Below, piece by piece: positions 42,246 to 50,110 of a stretch of 64,000 nt of DNA. Source of the stretch: Neobacillus soli NBRC 102451 (GTDB lineage Bacteria > Bacillota > Bacilli > Bacillales > Cytobacillaceae); NCBI RefSeq assembly GCF_001591665.1, contig NZ_BCVI01000006.1, forward strand, positions 186,001 through 250,000, in the 5' to 3' direction. Positions within the stretch are counted from its first letter, which is position 1, and each line of letters starts with the position of its first letter. A model generated the notes under the pieces. That model was not told where the DNA came from, ran no database searches, and worked only from the letters and a program-made list of their open reading frames with translations. The position numbers were made by a program, and so were the translations under genes.

Positions 42246-43152
42246 TAACTTTGACAATCAATGGGAGCAGCTAAAGCAAATTGGATTAACAGACACACAA
42301 AAAGATGCAATCAAAGATAGAATTCAACAATCACTCGCACAAGCCCCTTCTAAAGTACAGCCATTTAAGTTTCTGCAATGGAAAAGTGTCATTGCCGCGT
42401 CACTGCTTATTGTTATTTTTGGAGGATTTCTGTTCATGCTGTTGGAGGAGAGCCCTAGACTAAATAGTGCTGACTATTTCACAGTTGATGATCAATTATT
42501 CAGCTGGGAGCTTGAAGATGTGACTAGTAAAAAAGCAGGCGGGAAATTAGAGCTTTACTACAAGAATAATCCGATTCCGTTTGGAATAGTGAAAGAATTG
42601 ACCGAAGTAGAAAAGAACGCAACAATCGCTTCTAAATCGATGTTTGTTAACAAAGAACTTGAACATTTTCCTTATAAAACAAGCATGTATATTGAGCACG
42701 TAAAAATGCAGGACGTCGTCATCAGGTATTACTTCTTTATACCATTGACAGCGGAAAAATGGATACAGTTTACGTTTGATTATCCAAAGCTTGAGTACGC
42801 AAATATTTTTAAAGCCATGTCAACATTAGAGCTTAAAGGGAAAGAATCTTATCATCATAATAAGCCGCTTTACGTGACCTATGGCTACGAAAGGATGATT
42901 TACCCGGTTGATTTAGAACCAATTTCGGTTACTTCAAATAATTTCGAAGTGTATCGTTGGGAAGGTGCATCCAATAAGGCCTATCATCAGTATGTAGAAA
43001 AAATTCTCCAGGATGTGGGCAGTTGGCAGAAGAAATCCGGAAAAGGACTGTCAACTACCTTTGTTTCAGTAATCTTCCAGAATGAAGTTACCATCACATT
43101 AAATGGTAATGAACTAACCTATGAATATTTCTACCCCGAACAGGATGAATAA
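42235..43152 (+). CDS. Membrane-bound anti-sigma factor
   Basis: 305 aa. A cytosolic N-terminus of about 48 residues (DNQWEQLKQIGLTDTQKDAI), one transmembrane helix (VIAASLLIVIFGGFLFML) and a large extracytoplasmic domain (about 235 residues). No zinc-binding ZAS motif is visible, as in RsiX-type proteins. Position right after an ECF sigma gene with overlap makes the anti-sigma role very likely. The signal it senses is unknown. Confidence 0.75.
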   Translation: MADNNFDNQWEQLKQIGLTDTQKDAIKDRIQQSLAQAPSKVQPFKFLQWKSVIAASLLIVIFGGFLFMLLEESPRLNSADYFTVDDQLFSWELEDVTSKKAGGKLELYYKNNPIPFGIVKELTEVEKNATIASKSMFVNKELEHFPYKTSMYIEHVKMQDVVIRYYFFIPLTAEKWIQFTFDYPKLEYANIFKAMSTLELKGKESYHHNKPLYVTYGYERMIYPVDLEPISVTSNNFEVYRWEGASNKAYHQYVEKILQDVGSWQKKSGKGLSTTFVSVIFQNEVTITLNGNELTYEYFYPEQDE

Positions 43153-43197
43153 TTACAAAGTACATGTGTAGAGTGAAAATAAATTTAGAAAATTCGC

Positions 43198-43234
43198 GAC
43201 CGATTCAACACAAGTTGATTCGGTCTTTTTTTTG
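43198..43234 (+). terminator. Terminator of the sigma/anti-sigma operon
   Basis: GACCGATTCAAC / GTTGATTCGGTC (one mismatch), loop ACAA, then eight or more T. Confidence 0.85.
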
Positions 43235-43538
43235 AAAGAGCGTAGCGCAAAAGCTATAAAAACATTACAACGATAAGTTTTAAAAAAAAGATGGATATGG
43301 AGGAAATTATTTAACATACAGTCATAAAAAAGGGGTCGGATTACGACTTCTTTTTATGTGCTCAGATAGTTCCATTTGTAGTTGTTTTTAATTCTAGAGG
43401 AATAAATTATTTTTTGTAGAATAATGGTATTCAGAGTTGTTTTTTAACAAGAACAAGTGTCCATAAATTACTAAAGATAAAGATTAATAGAAGGGTGCAG
43501 TATGTACGGTTAAGTCTGAATAATGAGGAGTGTGAAAG
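43235..43538. other. Gene-free interval with a second small terminator
   Basis: No convincing gene. A second hairpin, AAAAAGGGGTCG / CGACTTCTTTTT (loop GATTA), lies at 43327-43357 about 100 bp past the operon terminator, so a short transcript could begin between them; I see no good promoter for it. The rest is AT-rich leader before the ABC transporter gene. Confidence 0.35.
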
Positions 43539-44468
43539 ATGGATTCTCAAGAAGAAATCATTCGAGTTATCAATTTGGTGAAAACATATGGCGATTTCAC
43601 AGCGGTAAAGGGAGTCGAATTTCAGGTTCATAAGGGAGAAGTTTTCGGTCTTCTCGGTCCAAATGGTGCGGGAAAAACCACAACGTTAGAAATGTTGGTA
43701 GGGCTTAGAAAGCCCGATCAAGGGACAGCGATTGTTGGTGGGTTCGACATCACAAAAGAATTAAAAAAGGTAAAAGAGGTTATCGGAGTTCAATTACAAT
43801 CGACGTCACTCTTTGAACTGCTTACAGTGGAAGAAATCTTACATTTATATGCAAGTTTTTATCCAAAACAGGTTTCTATTCCGTCCTTAATTGAGGAGAT
43901 GCTGCTAGCCGAAAAAAGGAAAAGTCGGATAAAAAGTCTATCAGGAGGACAGAAACAAAGATTGGCCATTGCCCTGGCACTTGTTCATGACCCATGGATT
44001 ATATTCCTAGATGAGCCTACAACAGGGCTTGACCCACAGGCACGAAGAACGCTTTGGGATATTATCCTTCAATTAAAAAAGCAAGGGAAAACAATTGTGT
44101 TAACCACCCATTACATGGATGAGGCACATGTATTATGTGACCGAATTGCGATTATGAATCAAGGCGAGCTTATTGCGTTAGACACACCGTCCCAGCTTGT
44201 AAAAAACCTGCAGTCAGATAGTGCAGTTGAGTTTCGGTTTCAAAATGAATCCTCTGAAGTGGAGTTACATGAAATCGAAGGTGTAACAAAGGTTGGGAAT
44301 CAAAAGGATGTTTTTGTTCTATATACAGATGATCTTCAGCTCACTTTAACCAGCTTAATTCACATGGCCTCGGATAAACAGCTTAAATTAACAGATTTGC
44401 AAACACGAACAGCTACATTAGAAGATGTGTTTTTACATATGACCGGAAGGAGGCTAAGAGAAGGATGA
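43539..44468 (+). CDS. ABC-2 type exporter, ATP-binding subunit
   Basis: 309 aa. Walker A LLGPNGAGKTTT, Q-loop VQLQSTSLF, signature LSGGQKQRLAIA, Walker B IIFLDEPTTGLDP and H-loop LTTHYMDEAH; the C-terminal 90 residues are the regulatory extension usual in antibiotic or lantibiotic exporters of this class. Overlaps its permease gene by 4 nt. Substrate unknown. Confidence 0.92.
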   Translation: MDSQEEIIRVINLVKTYGDFTAVKGVEFQVHKGEVFGLLGPNGAGKTTTLEMLVGLRKPDQGTAIVGGFDITKELKKVKEVIGVQLQSTSLFELLTVEEILHLYASFYPKQVSIPSLIEEMLLAEKRKSRIKSLSGGQKQRLAIALALVHDPWIIFLDEPTTGLDPQARRTLWDIILQLKKQGKTIVLTTHYMDEAHVLCDRIAIMNQGELIALDTPSQLVKNLQSDSAVEFRFQNESSEVELHEIEGVTKVGNQKDVFVLYTDDLQLTLTSLIHMASDKQLKLTDLQTRTATLEDVFLHMTGRRLREG

Positions 44469-45565
44469 GAGCTTACTGGCAACTAACATTATCGCAGCTG
44501 CGGATTTTCCTTCGAAATCGACAGGTCTTGTTTTGGACGCTGGCTTTTCCGCTTTTCCTCATGGTTATCCTAGGTTCATTTTTAGGAAATGGTAATGGGA
44601 TTTCTTTAACTATTGGTGTTGTAGACCAAGATCAATCCTTTCAATCAAAGGAATTTTTAACCACCCTAATTGAAAACAAAGCATTAACTGTACAAATAGA
44701 AAAGAGTGAAAATAAAGCTTTAAACAAATTGAAAAAAGATGATTTACAGCTAGTTGTCGTCATCCCAAAAGGATACGGTGCAAGCTTAAGTAGGCCACCA
44801 GCAAAAAATGCCCCCTATTTACTTCCTGTTTACTTTAATGAAACGAACATTGCTGTTACACAAGTCGGTCTTCAAGTGGTCAATAATTTAGTTGATGGAA
44901 TAAGTAAAGAAAAGCTCGATTATCATCCTGTAGTTGTAATGGATATGAAAGGGGTCGAAACGCTAAATTTAAAGTATATTGACTTCTTAATACCTGGGAT
45001 TGTTGCGATGATGATTATGAGTAACAACATGAATGGCGTTGCTGGTCAAATTGCTGCCTGGAGAGAGCGGGGAATATTAAGAAGGATGCAAGGAACCACT
45101 TTAAAAGCTTCTACTTTTATTGCGGCGCAAATTACTGCCCGCCTTGTATTGAATGGCATGCAAGCACTTATTGTTCTAGGGGTAGGACATTTGATATTTG
45201 GTGTTGAAGTCCGCGGGTCGTGGTTTACTCTAATCAGTTTTGTCATATTAGGGATACTCGCATTTATGGCGATTGGATTTATTATTGCAGGCATTGCTAA
45301 AACGCCAGAAAGTGCTGCGCCAATTGCCGGTTTTCTCTCTTTTCCGATGCTCTTTTTGGGCGGTGTGTTTTTCCCGATTAAAAACATGCCTGAATTTCTG
45401 CAGCCAATCATTCAGATTTTACCCATTGCCCATCTTAGCCATGCCTTAAGAGAAACAATGAATGTTGGAGCATCGTTTATGAGCTTAGGGACAGAGGCGT
45501 TGATTTTAGGTGGTTGGCTCGTAGGTGCATTTATCATTGCCAGCTTTACGTTTAAATGGGAATAG
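44465..45565 (+). CDS. ABC-2 type exporter, permease subunit
   Basis: 366 aa. One N-terminal transmembrane helix (QVLFWTLAFPLFLMVILGSF), an extracytoplasmic loop of about 140 residues, then five helices including IDFLIPGIVAMMIMSNNMNG, AIGFIIAGIAKTPESAAPIAG and FLSFPMLFLGGVFFPIKNMP, the ABC2_membrane_3 pattern. Works with the ATPase just upstream. Ends 17 nt before the small membrane protein gene. Confidence 0.9.
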   Translation: MRAYWQLTLSQLRIFLRNRQVLFWTLAFPLFLMVILGSFLGNGNGISLTIGVVDQDQSFQSKEFLTTLIENKALTVQIEKSENKALNKLKKDDLQLVVVIPKGYGASLSRPPAKNAPYLLPVYFNETNIAVTQVGLQVVNNLVDGISKEKLDYHPVVVMDMKGVETLNLKYIDFLIPGIVAMMIMSNNMNGVAGQIAAWRERGILRRMQGTTLKASTFIAAQITARLVLNGMQALIVLGVGHLIFGVEVRGSWFTLISFVILGILAFMAIGFIIAGIAKTPESAAPIAGFLSFPMLFLGGVFFPIKNMPEFLQPIIQILPIAHLSHALRETMNVGASFMSLGTEALILGGWLVGAFIIASFTFKWE

Positions 45566-45582
45566 GAAGAGGAGGAAAAAAA

Positions 45583-46017
45583 ATGAGGAAGCAAGATTAT
45601 CAATCACATGTACGAGTACATCCGATTTATCATTATGTTTTGCAGTTATTATTATTAGGAACGTTAGTAACTACAATTGTCTATATGGTTCGTTCCATCA
45701 TCCAGGAGGAGAACATATTTCTATCGATAATCCTTTTTCTAATGATGGTAATCATTGTAATCATCGCAGTACTTTTACGATTCTATCCATTAAAGGCACA
45801 AGACCGTGCAATCCGGGCAGAAGAGAATCTTCGTTACTATGTATTAACGGGGGAGTTGTTGAATTATCAACTCAGTTTCGCTCAAGTGGCAGCTTTACGT
45901 TTTGCAGACGACAAAGAATTTCCAGAGTTAAGTATGCGGGCAGCAGCGGAAAATTTAAAACCGGATGAAATTAAGAAAGCGATTCAAAATTGGCGAGCAG
46001 ACTATAATCGGATATAA
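45583..46017 (+). CDS. DUF6526-type small membrane protein
   Basis: 144 aa. Two adjacent transmembrane helices (HYVLQLLLLGTLVTTIVYMV and ILFLMMVIIVIIAVLLRFY) then a cytosolic helical tail (QDRAIRAEENLRYYVLTGEL, ALRFADDKEFPELSMRAAAE). Start ATG 45583 after GAGGAGG. It is the third gene of the ABC-2 operon. DUF6526 is my assignment from pattern; function unknown. Confidence 0.65.
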   Translation: MRKQDYQSHVRVHPIYHYVLQLLLLGTLVTTIVYMVRSIIQEENIFLSIILFLMMVIIVIIAVLLRFYPLKAQDRAIRAEENLRYYVLTGELLNYQLSFAQVAALRFADDKEFPELSMRAAAENLKPDEIKKAIQNWRADYNRI

Positions 46018-46023
46018 ATTAAG

Positions 46024-46062
46024 AAAAACACGTTTGATTTTATCTCAGACGTGTTTTTTAAA
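46024..46062 (+). terminator. Terminator of the ABC-2 operon
   Basis: AAAAACACGTYTGA / TCAGACGTGTTTTT hairpin with T run. Confidence 0.8.
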
Positions 46063-46103
46063 AAAATTTATCTTACAAAATAATCACTAACTGGTTTATT
46101 GTA

Positions 46104-46230
46104 TTAATCTAAAAAGTTCAAATAGAATTCAAATCGTTCTTTAAGGTTTTCAGCAACCATTGAGATAAATGGTTTTATATTAGCTACGTACATAGCTTCA
46201 GTAATCATATTATAGAAATCGATATTATTG
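46104..46230 (-). pseudogene. Fragment resembling the C-terminus of a Fic/DOC family protein
   Basis: On the minus strand an open stretch ends with MITEAMYVANIKPFISMVAE NLKERFEFYLNFLD (34 residues from ATG 46208 to the stop at 46104). The pattern 'EA-x(4)-N-x-KPFI-x-M/F-x-A-E' is that of the last helices of Fic proteins. No N-terminal part or HPFxxGNG motif exists upstream, where the tetR promoter now lies, so it would be a gene remnant. Confidence 0.35.
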
Positions 46231-46281
46231 ACAAATGACACCTTGTCATTTATTATAATTATATTGTGACACGATGTCACA
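46228..46281 (+). promoter_or_regulatory. tetR promoter with two TGACA-N3-TGTCA operators
   Basis: TTGACA (46228-46233), 17 bp, TATTAT (46251-46256). Palindrome 1, AAATGACA-CCT-TGTCATTT (46233-46251), sits between the hexamers. Palindrome 2, TGTGACA-CGA-TGTCACA (46265-46281), sits at the start of transcription. Both share TGACA-N3-TGTCA and their centres are 31 bp apart, three helical turns, as expected for two repressor dimers on one face. Confidence 0.8.
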
Positions 46282-46312
46282 TCTTAAAAGATGAATATAG
46301 GAGGGCAAATAA

Positions 46313-46921
46313 TTGCCGAAAATCACCTTTTTTAATTTACCAGAGGATAAAAAGCATAAATTAATTCTTGCGGCAAAAAAGGAATTTTCCAGAGTGCCTT
46401 TATATGATGCTTCGATTTCACATATCGTAAAATCAGCTGGGATACCGCGTGGCAGCTTTTATCAATACTTTGAAGACAAAGAGGATGCCTTTTTCTTCTT
46501 ACTTAATGACTTTGTCGTCAACATAAATAGCAATTTTGTTTTCCTTCTAAAAAAATATGAAGGGGACTTATTTGAGACAATGATTGAATTTTATCAATTG
46601 ATCATTGAAGAAGAAGAAAACGTTCAGTTCTTGAGAAATGCCTTTTTAAATATGACCTATAAAATAGAAACTACCTTTTCAAATATTTTTAGGAATCATG
46701 ATAGTAATAATAATTTTAAAGTTATTACACCATTAATCAATACCAGCCTCTTGAATATTTCAAATGACAGAGAGTTGTTTCATCTCATGCAGATTATTTC
46801 AACCGTAACCTTTCGTAATGTTGTTGAAAAATATGCGAAAGACCTGTCAAAACAAGAGGCATTGGGGAACTATATAATAGAAATCAATCTTTTGAAAAAT
46901 GGACTTACTTGTAATAAATAA
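46313..46921 (+). CDS. TetR-family regulator
   Basis: 202 aa. TTG start after AGGAGGG. The N-terminal HTH domain (KHKLILAAKKEFSRVPLYDA, SISHIVKSAGIPRGSFYQYFEDKEDAF) is typical TetR; the C-terminal ligand domain is AT-rich and has no close match in memory. Two matching operators upstream indicate autorepression, and the 51-bp gap to the next gene suggests it also controls the FtsH paralogue. Confidence 0.88.
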   Translation: MPKITFFNLPEDKKHKLILAAKKEFSRVPLYDASISHIVKSAGIPRGSFYQYFEDKEDAFFFLLNDFVVNINSNFVFLLKKYEGDLFETMIEFYQLIIEEEENVQFLRNAFLNMTYKIETTFSNIFRNHDSNNNFKVITPLINTSLLNISNDRELFHLMQIISTVTFRNVVEKYAKDLSKQEALGNYIIEINLLKNGLTCNK

Positions 46922-46972
46922 TGGATTTATTTAACATGCCCTATTCGAAACTAGCAACGTGGAGGAACAAAA

Positions 46973-48823
46973 ATGAAGCAAATAAAACCGCCAAAAAAAC
47001 CGCTCCTATTTTACTATGGTGTTACATTAGTTGTCATTTTACTGCTAAATTCTTTTATTTTTCCTGCAATAACAAATCATTCTGTAAAAGAAGTTGATTA
47101 CGGGACATTTTTAACAATGGTAGAAGAAGGTAAAGTAAAACAGGTGGAAATTGAAAATAACACGATTGTCTTTAAACCAGTTGAAAAAAGTGCGGCCAAG
47201 CTCTACAAGACTGGATCAATTGATGATCCTAAATTGGTTGATCGCTTGCATAAAGCGAATGTTAAATTTACAAAAATTATCCCAAAAGAAACATCGCCAC
47301 TTTTAAATTTTATTTTAACTTGGATTCTTCCCTTGCTGGTCTTTATTGCGATTGGTCAATGGCTGACAAGAAAAATGCAAAATAAAATGATGGGCGGAGG
47401 CGGAGGTCCTTTATCCTTTGGCAAAAGTAATGCAAAGGTTTATGTGGAAACCGAAACAGGGCTCACCTTTAAAGATGTAGCCGGTCAGGATGAAGCGAAA
47501 GAGGCCTTGCAGGAAATCGTCGACTTCCTCCATAATCCGAAAAAATATAAAGATATCGGTGCGAATATTCCAAAAGGTGCTTTGTTAGTGGGGCCGCCGG
47601 GCACTGGGAAAACACTGCTGGCGAAAGCGGTGGCAGGGGAATCTAAGGTTCCATTCTTTTCAATTTCGGGTTCTGAATTTGTTGAGATGTTTGTTGGGAT
47701 GGGTGCGAAAAGGGTGAGAGATTTATTTAAACAAGCACAAGAAAAGGCACCGTGTATTGTCTTTATTGATGAAATCGACGCCATTGGAAAAAGCCGTAAT
47801 TCTGGAATGCCCGGCGGCAATGATGAAAGGGAACAAACATTAAATCAGCTTTTAACGGAAATGGATGGATTTGAAGCTGATAAAGGCATCGTTATTTTAG
47901 CCGCAACCAATCGACCTGAAACCCTTGATAAAGCATTGCTCAGACCAGGCCGATTTGATCGAAGAGTCCCGGTCGAATTACCTGACTTAAAAGGGCGGGA
48001 ATCGATTCTCAAAGTGCATGCCAAACACGTAAAATTGGCAGATGATATTGATTTTAATATGATTGCTAGGGCTACATCTGGAGCATCAGGGGCGGATTTG
48101 GCGAATATTATCAATGAGGCCGCACTAAGGGCGGTAAGACTGGGCCGCAACAAGGTCGTCCAAAATGATTTGGAAGAATCTGTTGAAGTGGTTATCGCCG
48201 GCTATCAACGGAAAAATGCTGTGATCTCGATGAAGGATAAATTAACGATTTCTTATCATGAGATTGGCCATGCCTTGGTGGCTGCGAAACAAAGTTATTC
48301 TGCACCTGTTCATAAAATCACGATTATTCCTAGAACTTCCGGGGCCTTAGGGTACACGATGCAGGTGGATGAGCAGGAAACGGTCCTGATGACAAAAGAA
48401 CAGGCTTTGGATAAAATCACGACCTATATGGGTGGACGTGCCGCGGAGGAAGTCATTTTTAAAACAATTACCTCTGGTGCCTCCAATGATATTGAACAAG
48501 CAACAAAGATTGCCAGAGCCATGGTGACAAGGTTTGGGATGAGTGAAGAATTCGATATGATGGGACTAGAAACAGTCAATAACCCCTATTTAGGTGGGGA
48601 TACCTCGCTGATGGTGTCGGCAGAGACTGCTTCCAAGGTAGATGCCGAGATTCTCAAAATTATCAAGTCCTGCCATCGAAAAGCCATTCAAATTTTAGAG
48701 GAAAATAAAGATAAATTACACGAGCTGACAAAGTACCTTTTAGAAAAGGAAACAATCAGTGGTGAGGAATTTATGGCGATTTTATCAGGGAAACAAGATC
48801 CTACTGTGATCCTAGATAAATAG
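46973..48823 (+). CDS. FtsH-type ATP-dependent membrane metalloprotease (paralogue)
   Basis: 616 aa. Two transmembrane helices (about 12-30 and 108-126) flank an extracytoplasmic domain. AAA module: Walker [18 protein letters not shown], pore [10 protein letters not shown], Walker [29 protein letters not shown]. Peptidase M41: YHEIGHALV with zinc ligands H429 and H433, and the later Asp in [11 protein letters not shown]. Housekeeping FtsH has HEAGH and sits between tilS/hpt and coaX; this copy has HEIGH and a TetR neighbour, so it is probably an inducible extra FtsH. Confidence 0.9.
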   Translation: MKQIKPPKKPLLFYYGVTLVVILLLNSFIFPAITNHSVKEVDYGTFLTMVEEGKVKQVEIENNTIVFKPVEKSAAKLYKTGSIDDPKLVDRLHKANVKFTKIIPKETSPLLNFILTWILPLLVFIAIGQWLTRKMQNKMMGGGGGPLSFGKSNAKVYVETETGLTFKDVAGQDEAKEALQEIVDFLHNPKKYKDIGANIPKGALLVGPPGTGKTLLAKAVAGESKVPFFSISGSEFVEMFVGMGAKRVRDLFKQAQEKAPCIVFIDEIDAIGKSRNSGMPGGNDEREQTLNQLLTEMDGFEADKGIVILAATNRPETLDKALLRPGRFDRRVPVELPDLKGRESILKVHAKHVKLADDIDFNMIARATSGASGADLANIINEAALRAVRLGRNKVVQNDLEESVEVVIAGYQRKNAVISMKDKLTISYHEIGHALVAAKQSYSAPVHKITIIPRTSGALGYTMQVDEQETVLMTKEQALDKITTYMGGRAAEEVIFKTITSGASNDIEQATKIARAMVTRFGMSEEFDMMGLETVNNPYLGGDTSLMVSAETASKVDAEILKIIKSCHRKAIQILEENKDKLHELTKYLLEKETISGEEFMAILSGKQDPTVILDK

Positions 48824-48852
48824 AATTTATAGCAAATAATAATATTAGGTGC

Positions 48853-48890
48853 AGCTCATCTTAAAAAACATAAGATGAGCTTTTTTTATT
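48853..48890 (+). terminator. Terminator of the FtsH paralogue
   Basis: AGCTCATCTTA / TAAGATGAGCT stem, loop AAAAACA, T run. Confidence 0.9.
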
Positions 48891-49137
48891 TGTAGTGAAA
48901 ATATAATGGGCGAGCGGCTTCGGATGACGATGAATTCCTCCCAAAACCTCTGTTAGTGATTCCTATTCCAGCACAGGAAGGGCTCTTTAATACATCATAG
49001 GCAGTCCATTTACTTACATCAATCGCTTCTGCTACGTCCGAATAATGTACAGGAAGATTGGTAGTCTGATACTGATGCCAAATCTCGTTTAAAAATTCCC
49101 GTCTTCTTTTCGTTAATGAAATCGTAGCATCCACCAC
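48886..49137 (-). pseudogene. Truncated HTH regulator remnant
   Basis: The 83-residue frame begins with a winged-HTH-like stretch (RRREFLNEIWHQYQTTNLPV, HYSDVAEAIDVSKWTAYDVL) that stops abruptly at DVLK. What follows (SPSCAGIGITNRGFGRNSSS) is low-complexity and unlike a wing; an alternative frame gives VLGG-type residues, suggesting an internal deletion plus frameshift. The start would be a GTG with a poor ribosome site. I read it as a decaying regulator gene. Confidence 0.4.
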
Positions 49138-49146
49138 CAGTAATTA

Positions 49147-49404
49147 TTATTTTGTAATTGATTTTACGTAATCTTGAACCATCTGAACGGTAACATTACT
49201 TCTTGTCGGTATAAATCGCAGGTTAATTTTATTTATTTTATTCGTTACTTGATTGATTTTTTCTGTTGAAAAGGGATTACCCTGTTTACATAACTCAATT
49301 GCTTCTTCAATAAAGCTTTCACGCTGTTGATCGAGAGCCTGAAACTCTTGATATGTTTTGTTCTGAATAGCTGCATGTTTGATTAAATCTTTATGTACAC
49401 TCAT
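49147..49404 (-). CDS. DUF2533 family small protein (YpbS-like)
   Basis: 85 aa, helical and charged: MSVHKDLIKHAAIQNKTYQE, FQALDQQRESFIEEAIELCK. Resembles the YpbS/DUF2533 family of Bacilli, of unknown function. Ribosome site TAGGAGTG before the ATG. It precedes the broken HTH gene on the same strand. Confidence 0.6.
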   Translation of the reverse strand: MSVHKDLIKHAAIQNKTYQEFQALDQQRESFIEEAIELCKQGNPFSTEKINQVTNKINKINLRFIPTRSNVTVQMVQDYVKSITK

Positions 49405-49584
49405 GATTTCACTCCTAAAAATGGTTAACTGCTTTTATCATACCATAATTAACAAAGTAGGAAATTCAATAATTTTTTAAAAATAAGACGAAGGAAAATG
49501 AGTTAAAAAAAAACATTATTCATATGACAGAATAGGGTACCAGGGCAAGTTCAAATAAAATGGTCATCTGTTAAACCAAAAACT

Positions 49585-49629
49585 TTGACAGGAATAATTT
49601 TATTCATTAACCTATACCTATAGGGGCAT
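49585..49629 (+). promoter_or_regulatory. Promoter region with CstR/CsoR-like operator before the selenoprotein gene
   Basis: TTGACA at 49585-49590 with a weak TAACCT 17 bp on. ATACCTATAGGGGCAT at 49614-49629 is an imperfect inverted repeat of the ATACC...GGGTAT class bound by CsoR/CstR-type repressors (copper or persulfide sensors). The assignment rests on resemblance only. Confidence 0.35.
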
Positions 49630-49683
49630 TTTAATCTAAGTAAGCATGGAAATACTTTTATTAATACTAATGGGGGTATCGTA

Positions 49684-49971
49684 ATGGTCAAAATAACACA
49701 TGCCGCAATTTCTAAAGTTACTAGCGAAGTTCAAGATGTAATTGATGAGGGTAAACAGCCGCTAATCCGCTTATCGATGGGAATTGGCTGAGGGGGCCCA
49801 CAGCTTCGTCTGACTCTGGAGGAGTCAGCTTTAAAAAATGATGAAATCACCGAGCAAGATGGAATCGGATTTTTAGTGAATGAGAGAGATCAGGTTTATT
49901 TTAATAATGTAAAAATCGATTATATCAAGACATTATTCGGAGGCGGGCAGTTTACTGTCCTTCGAGTTTAA
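49684..49971 (+). CDS. HesB/IscA-like selenoprotein (in-frame UGA read as Sec)
   Basis: 95 aa if the TGA at 49789-49791 is read as selenocysteine at residue 36: KVTSEVQDVIDEGKQPLIRL-SMGIG-U-GGPQLRLTLEESALKND, continuing without a break to FGGGQFTVLRV and a TAA. The reading frame stays coding on both sides of the UGA, with a HesB-like pattern in which the Sec replaces the Cys before GGP. A SECIS-like hairpin follows 18 nt after the UGA. HesB-like selenoproteins are a known prokaryotic family (IscA/HesB relatives). RBS GGGGGT precedes ATG 49684. The neighbouring thioredoxin-like gene suits a redox or sulfur role. Confidence 0.85.
49792..49830 (+). promoter_or_regulatory. Bacterial SECIS-like hairpin
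   Basis: Just after the UGA, CTGACTC (49810-49816) pairs perfectly with GAGTCAG (49822-49828) around the loop TGGAG. Its GG lies about 26 nt from the UGA, within the usual spacing and loop composition of bacterial SECIS elements recognised by SelB. The hairpin is inside the coding sequence, as required in bacteria. Confidence 0.8.
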
Positions 49972-50110
49972 TTTTTTAAGGACGTTTAGCCCTTTTTTCA
50001 CATCTTTGAATACTACCAAAAAGGAGAAAAAAGTCATTCGCCAAGTGGGAGAATTACACGCTGGCTTAGTTCATGTCATTCAATTTGTCGGCCAAAGACT
50101 CGAATAATTT

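Noticed and set aside
49684-49971. Nonsense mutation making the HesB-like gene a pseudogene
   Set aside because: The frame is clean and family-like on both sides of the TGA, the stop sits exactly at the active Cys position, and a SECIS-like hairpin with a GG loop follows at proper distance.
50046-50108. Small ORF VGELHAGLVHVIQFVGQRLE between the selenoprotein and TlpA-like genes
   Set aside because: Only a GTG start with no ribosome site at proper distance (AAAGGAG lies over 20 nt upstream); too short to support.
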